Assembly: GCA_021768705.1 (NCBI GenBank)
Contig: JAETUG010000010.1
Location: 1 to 64,000 of the forward strand
DNA: 64,000 bases
Direction: 5' to 3'
DNA from: Bacillota bacterium
GTDB lineage: Bacteria; Bacillota; Clostridia; Lachnospirales; Anaerotignaceae
Shown here: positions 60,526-64,000 of the stretch, piece by piece
Position numbering within the stretch: position 1 is the first letter of the stretch
Layout: every line of letters starts with the position of its first letter
Notes under the pieces: model-generated
What the model was told of the DNA's origin: nothing
What the model saw: only the letters and a program-made list of their open reading frames with translations
The model's database searches: none
Translations under genes and position numbers: made by a program

Positions 60526-61950
60526 ATGAAGATGAAAAAAGATTCCATTGTGCGAAAGCAGATGCTGTTATATATGACGACCATCGCTGTTTGCATCTCT
60601 TTGATGGGGGGCGCACTGACGTTGGTGTATACAAATCATTATATGAATGAGAAAAGAGAAGAACTGGTGACCCAGGGGGAAAAGATCGCAGCAGCTTTTT
60701 CGAAGGGCTACCGCACGGGAAATTTGAATAATTTAAGCAATGAGCTGCAGGTTTTGGAAAACTATATGGATGCCGGTATTCTGATGGTCAATCGAGATGG
60801 ACAGGTAATCATTGCTTCACCGGAACTGAATCAGGAAATTTATGAAAAAAAGGTTCTCAGTGAAACGCTTCTGGAAGGCGTTCTGGAGGGAAATGTGGTT
60901 TCGATACAGACGAAAAAAGGGCAGTTTTCTGATATGCCTATGCTGGTAGTAGGCTATCCCCTTTCGGAAGGACAGATTGCCGGATTGTTTATGTGTCGGC
61001 CATTGCCGCAGATCCAGGCTTCCCTGATGGAAATGTATCAGATGAGCATTATCAGCCTCTTCTTTGTTTCTTTGCTGGGCATAATCGTCAGCTATCTGAC
61101 AGCAAAATATGTGGCATTGCCGCTGATGCAGATGAATCGTGCGGCGAAAGTTATTGCGAATGGGAATTTTGAAGAACGGGTCATTGTAAAGGGCAATGAT
61201 GAACTGGGGGAATTGGCGGAAAGCTTCAACCATATGGCAGAGAGCCTGCAGGCACATGAGAAGGTGCAGAAAGATTTCATCGCTAATGTTTCCCACGATC
61301 TTCGTTCTCCTCTGACCAGTATGCAGGGCTTTTTGACAGCCATGCTGGATGGGACAGTGCCGTTGGAAAAACAGGAAAAATATATGAAGATCGTTTTGGA
61401 GGAGACCCAGCGCCTTTCCCGTATGACTCAGAGCATTGTGGAATTGAGCCGTGCCCAGAGCAGTGCGATCTTGCTGGACGAATCTGATTTTGATATCAAC
61501 GACCTGATCCGTGCGAATATTGAGATGTTGGAACCGCAGCTGACGGAGAAAAATGTGCATATCCATGCGATTTATGCGGAAGAAAAAACGCTGGTTCATG
61601 GGGATATGGATAAAATTTCCCGTGTGCTGCAGAATCTGCTGGGAAATGCGGCGAAATTCTCGCCGGAAAATGGCATCATAGAAGTGGAGACTACATTGAA
61701 AGAAAAGAAAAAAGTGCTGATTTCTGTGAAGGATGAAGGACCAGGCATCAGTGCAGAAGATCAGAAATATGTGTTTGATCGCTTTTATAAGACGGATACG
61801 ACCCGCAATAAGGATAAGAACGGCAGCGGCATTGGCCTTGCCATTGTACGGGAATTTCTGCAGGCCCATGGGGAGACAATTACGGTAAAAAGCGAAGAAG
61901 GGAAGGGGGCAACATTTGCTTTCTCTCTGAAATTGTCGGAGGAAGATTGA
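60526..61950 (+). CDS. Sensor histidine kinase
   Basis: HAMP, H-box FIANVSHDLRSPLTSMQGFL, N/G boxes LLGNAAKFSPENG, DEGPGIS, GSGIGLAIVREF. Confidence 0.95.
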   Translation: MKMKKDSIVRKQMLLYMTTIAVCISLMGGALTLVYTNHYMNEKREELVTQGEKIAAAFSKGYRTGNLNNLSNELQVLENYMDAGILMVNRDGQVIIASPELNQEIYEKKVLSETLLEGVLEGNVVSIQTKKGQFSDMPMLVVGYPLSEGQIAGLFMCRPLPQIQASLMEMYQMSIISLFFVSLLGIIVSYLTAKYVALPLMQMNRAAKVIANGNFEERVIVKGNDELGELAESFNHMAESLQAHEKVQKDFIANVSHDLRSPLTSMQGFLTAMLDGTVPLEKQEKYMKIVLEETQRLSRMTQSIVELSRAQSSAILLDESDFDINDLIRANIEMLEPQLTEKNVHIHAIYAEEKTLVHGDMDKISRVLQNLLGNAAKFSPENGIIEVETTLKEKKKVLISVKDEGPGISAEDQKYVFDRFYKTDTTRNKDKNGSGIGLAIVREFLQAHGETITVKSEEGKGATFAFSLKLSEED

Positions 61951-61977
61951 CAAAAAAAACAAAAATATGCAAATAAG

Positions 61978-62014
61978 AAACCGAGACGGATATCAACATG
62001 CGTCTCGGTTTTTT
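61978..62014. terminator. Bidirectional terminator
   Basis: AAACCGAGACG-GATATCAACATG-CGTCTCGGTTTTTT. Confidence 0.88.
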
Positions 62015-62038
62015 ATCTATTGCAATCTGTTCTATTTT

Positions 62039-63976
62039 TTACAGCTTTTCTACTTCATCCATCCAGATGCGGCTATGGGCATCGGTAGGCATACGCCAGT
62101 CGCTTCTGGGAGACAGGCACAGGGCGCCGACCTTGGGGCCATCAGGCAGGCAGGAACGTTTGAACTGCTGAATGAAGAAACGGCGATAGAAGTTTTTCAG
62201 CCATTTCAGCAGAGTTTCTCTGTCATATTCACCATGGAAGGCTTTTTCTGCCAGGAAGAGAACCTTTGCAGGGGAATAGCCGAAGCGAATGATCTGATAG
62301 AGGAAGAAATCGTGGAGCTCATAAGGGCCAACAAGATCCTCTGTTTTTTGATTGATCTTCCCGTTTTCATCGGGAGGCAGCAGTTCGGGGCTGACGGGGG
62401 TATCCAAAACATCCAGCAGAGCAGCGGAGGCTTCTGCATCCACTTCGCCGTTGGTTGCCACCCATTTTACCAGTACCCGTACCAGTGTTTTGGGGATGCC
62501 GCCATTGACACCATACATGGACATATGGTCGCCGTTATAGGTTGCCCAGCCCAGTGCCAATTCGGAAAGATCACCTGTACCAACAACCAGACCATTGTAT
62601 TTGTTTGCCAGATCCATCAAGATCTGTGTACGTTCACGAGCCTGAGAGTTTTCGTAAGTTACGTTATGCAGGTTGATATCATGTTCGATATCCTTGAAGT
62701 GCTGGGTAACGGCTTCGCGGATGGGGATCTCCTTCATGGTGATGCCCAGAGAGCGCATCAGTGTCAGGGCATTCTGATAGGTTCTGTCTGTGGTACCGAA
62801 GCCGGGCATAGTTACACCGATAACATTGCTGCGGTCGATACCCAGATAGTCGCAGGCTTTTGCACAAACCAACAGAGCCAGTGTGGAATCCAGACCGCCG
62901 GAGATACCGATCACCAGAGACTGAGAATGGGTATGTTCCATACGTCTTGCCAGACCTGTTGTCTGGATGCCGAAGATATTTTTGCAGCGAGCATCCAGAT
63001 GATCTTTGGGTGTGAAAGGAGCATTGGACAGAGGTCTGTTCCAGTTTTCCAAAGTGGGTTCTTCCTGCATATCGAAGAAGATCTGACGATAGAATTTCTG
63101 AGCTTCCGCTTTCTGCAGATGGGACATGAATGTGGTATGTTTGCGGCGTTCTGCCATCAGCATTTCCACGTCGATATCTGCATAGATCAGTTGGCTTTCC
63201 CGAGAGAAACATTCTGTTTCTGCAAACAGCGCACCGTTTTCATAAATCATGCTGTGACCGCTGAAAACAGCATCTTGGGTGGATTCACCAATGCCTGCGG
63301 AAGTATAGACATAAGCAGACAGAGTACGGGCGGACTGCTGGGATACCAGCTGCTGACGATAGCCGGGTTTGGAAGCAAGCTCATTGCTTGCAGAAAGATT
63401 CAGGATTAATGTTGCACCGTAGAGACTCAGGTAAGAGCTGGGAGGGATAGGAACCCACAGGTCTTCACAGATTTCCGCACCGATTTTCAGTTCGGGAATG
63501 CCTTCTGCAGCAAAGATCAGGTCTGCGCCGATGGGCACATTCTGCCCTGCGTAGGAGATTGCTTCCGCCAGCAGATCATCTGCGGAAGCAAACCAGCGTT
63601 CCTCATAAAATTCACTGTAGTTGGGGATATGGGTTTTGGGAACGATCCCCAACAGTCTGCCTTTATAGATGGCAACAGCACAGTTAAAATTCTGACTATC
63701 CACAGCGATGGGGGCGCCAAGCAGCAGGAACAGATCCAGTTCCTTTGTGGCTTCTGCGATTTCCTGTACGGCTTTTTCTGCCGCTTTCAGCAGGGGAGCT
63801 TGGAAGAACAGGTCTGCACAGGTATAACCGGTGATAGACAATTCGGGGAAGGACAGCACACGGACTTTTTTGGCGGCAGCTTCTTCCACGACTTTTAAAA
63901 TTTCTTCTTTATTATAGACACAATCGGCAACTTTCAGCTTGGGTACGGCTGCGCCGACTTTTACATAACCAAACAT
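62039..63976 (-). CDS. nadE: NAD+ synthase (glutamine-hydrolysing)
   Basis: N-terminal nitrilase domain (SFPELSITGYTC, KIGAEICEDLWVP) and synthetase VIGISGGLDSTLAL. Confidence 0.96.
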   Translation of the reverse strand: MFGYVKVGAAVPKLKVADCVYNKEEILKVVEEAAAKKVRVLSFPELSITGYTCADLFFQAPLLKAAEKAVQEIAEATKELDLFLLLGAPIAVDSQNFNCAVAIYKGRLLGIVPKTHIPNYSEFYEERWFASADDLLAEAISYAGQNVPIGADLIFAAEGIPELKIGAEICEDLWVPIPPSSYLSLYGATLILNLSASNELASKPGYRQQLVSQQSARTLSAYVYTSAGIGESTQDAVFSGHSMIYENGALFAETECFSRESQLIYADIDVEMLMAERRKHTTFMSHLQKAEAQKFYRQIFFDMQEEPTLENWNRPLSNAPFTPKDHLDARCKNIFGIQTTGLARRMEHTHSQSLVIGISGGLDSTLALLVCAKACDYLGIDRSNVIGVTMPGFGTTDRTYQNALTLMRSLGITMKEIPIREAVTQHFKDIEHDINLHNVTYENSQARERTQILMDLANKYNGLVVGTGDLSELALGWATYNGDHMSMYGVNGGIPKTLVRVLVKWVATNGEVDAEASAALLDVLDTPVSPELLPPDENGKINQKTEDLVGPYELHDFFLYQIIRFGYSPAKVLFLAEKAFHGEYDRETLLKWLKNFYRRFFIQQFKRSCLPDGPKVGALCLSPRSDWRMPTDAHSRIWMDEVEKL

Positions 63977-64000
63977 AGATTCATCTCCTTAGAATTTTCT

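Noticed and set aside
61967-63409. 480-aa plus-strand ORF opposite nadE
   Set aside because: Antisense artefact; the minus strand encodes clear NAD+ synthase motifs

Overview
64-kb chromosomal window, consistent with a Clostridia/Lachnospiraceae-type Firmicute (inferred from gene order; not tested). It is mostly core genome on the + strand. It opens with the 3' end of a 16S rRNA gene that is not followed by 23S rRNA but by a terminator-like hairpin and tRNA-Tyr. A five-gene PadR/HAAS-like membrane module follows, then a tRNA cluster (Leu, Phe, three identical Gly). The core blocks are: tig-clpP-clpX; threonine dehydratase; ftsK; a ZTP riboswitch with fhs-folD; rimO-pgsA-cinA-(EamA)-recA with a LexA box; azlCD and MATE; rqcH; yicC-remA-gmk-rpoZ-priA; def-fmt-Zn peptidase-rsmB-rlmN-stp-prkC-rsgA-rpe-thiN; rpmB; rnz-tsaD; fbp class III; an FMN glutamate-synthase-like protein; mutS2; a two-component system; and NAD+ synthase. 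I saw no CRISPR array, prophage, IS element or known defence system. The items most worth a second look are: (1) the duplicated HAAS-like pair around a PadR gene, with a palindrome inside the promoter spacer; (2) a candidate structured RNA between priA and def; (3) a hairpin repeat at two loci with compensatory changes; (4) a candidate leader or small RNA upstream of the DUF2798 gene; (5) the 16S end without 23S; (6) a doubly damaged nitrilase; (7) a PspA-like N-terminal mini-protein; (8) a stand-alone glutamate-synthase-like FMN protein with an N-terminal Cys cluster. All calls come from reading the sequence and supplied ORFs; no database search was run.
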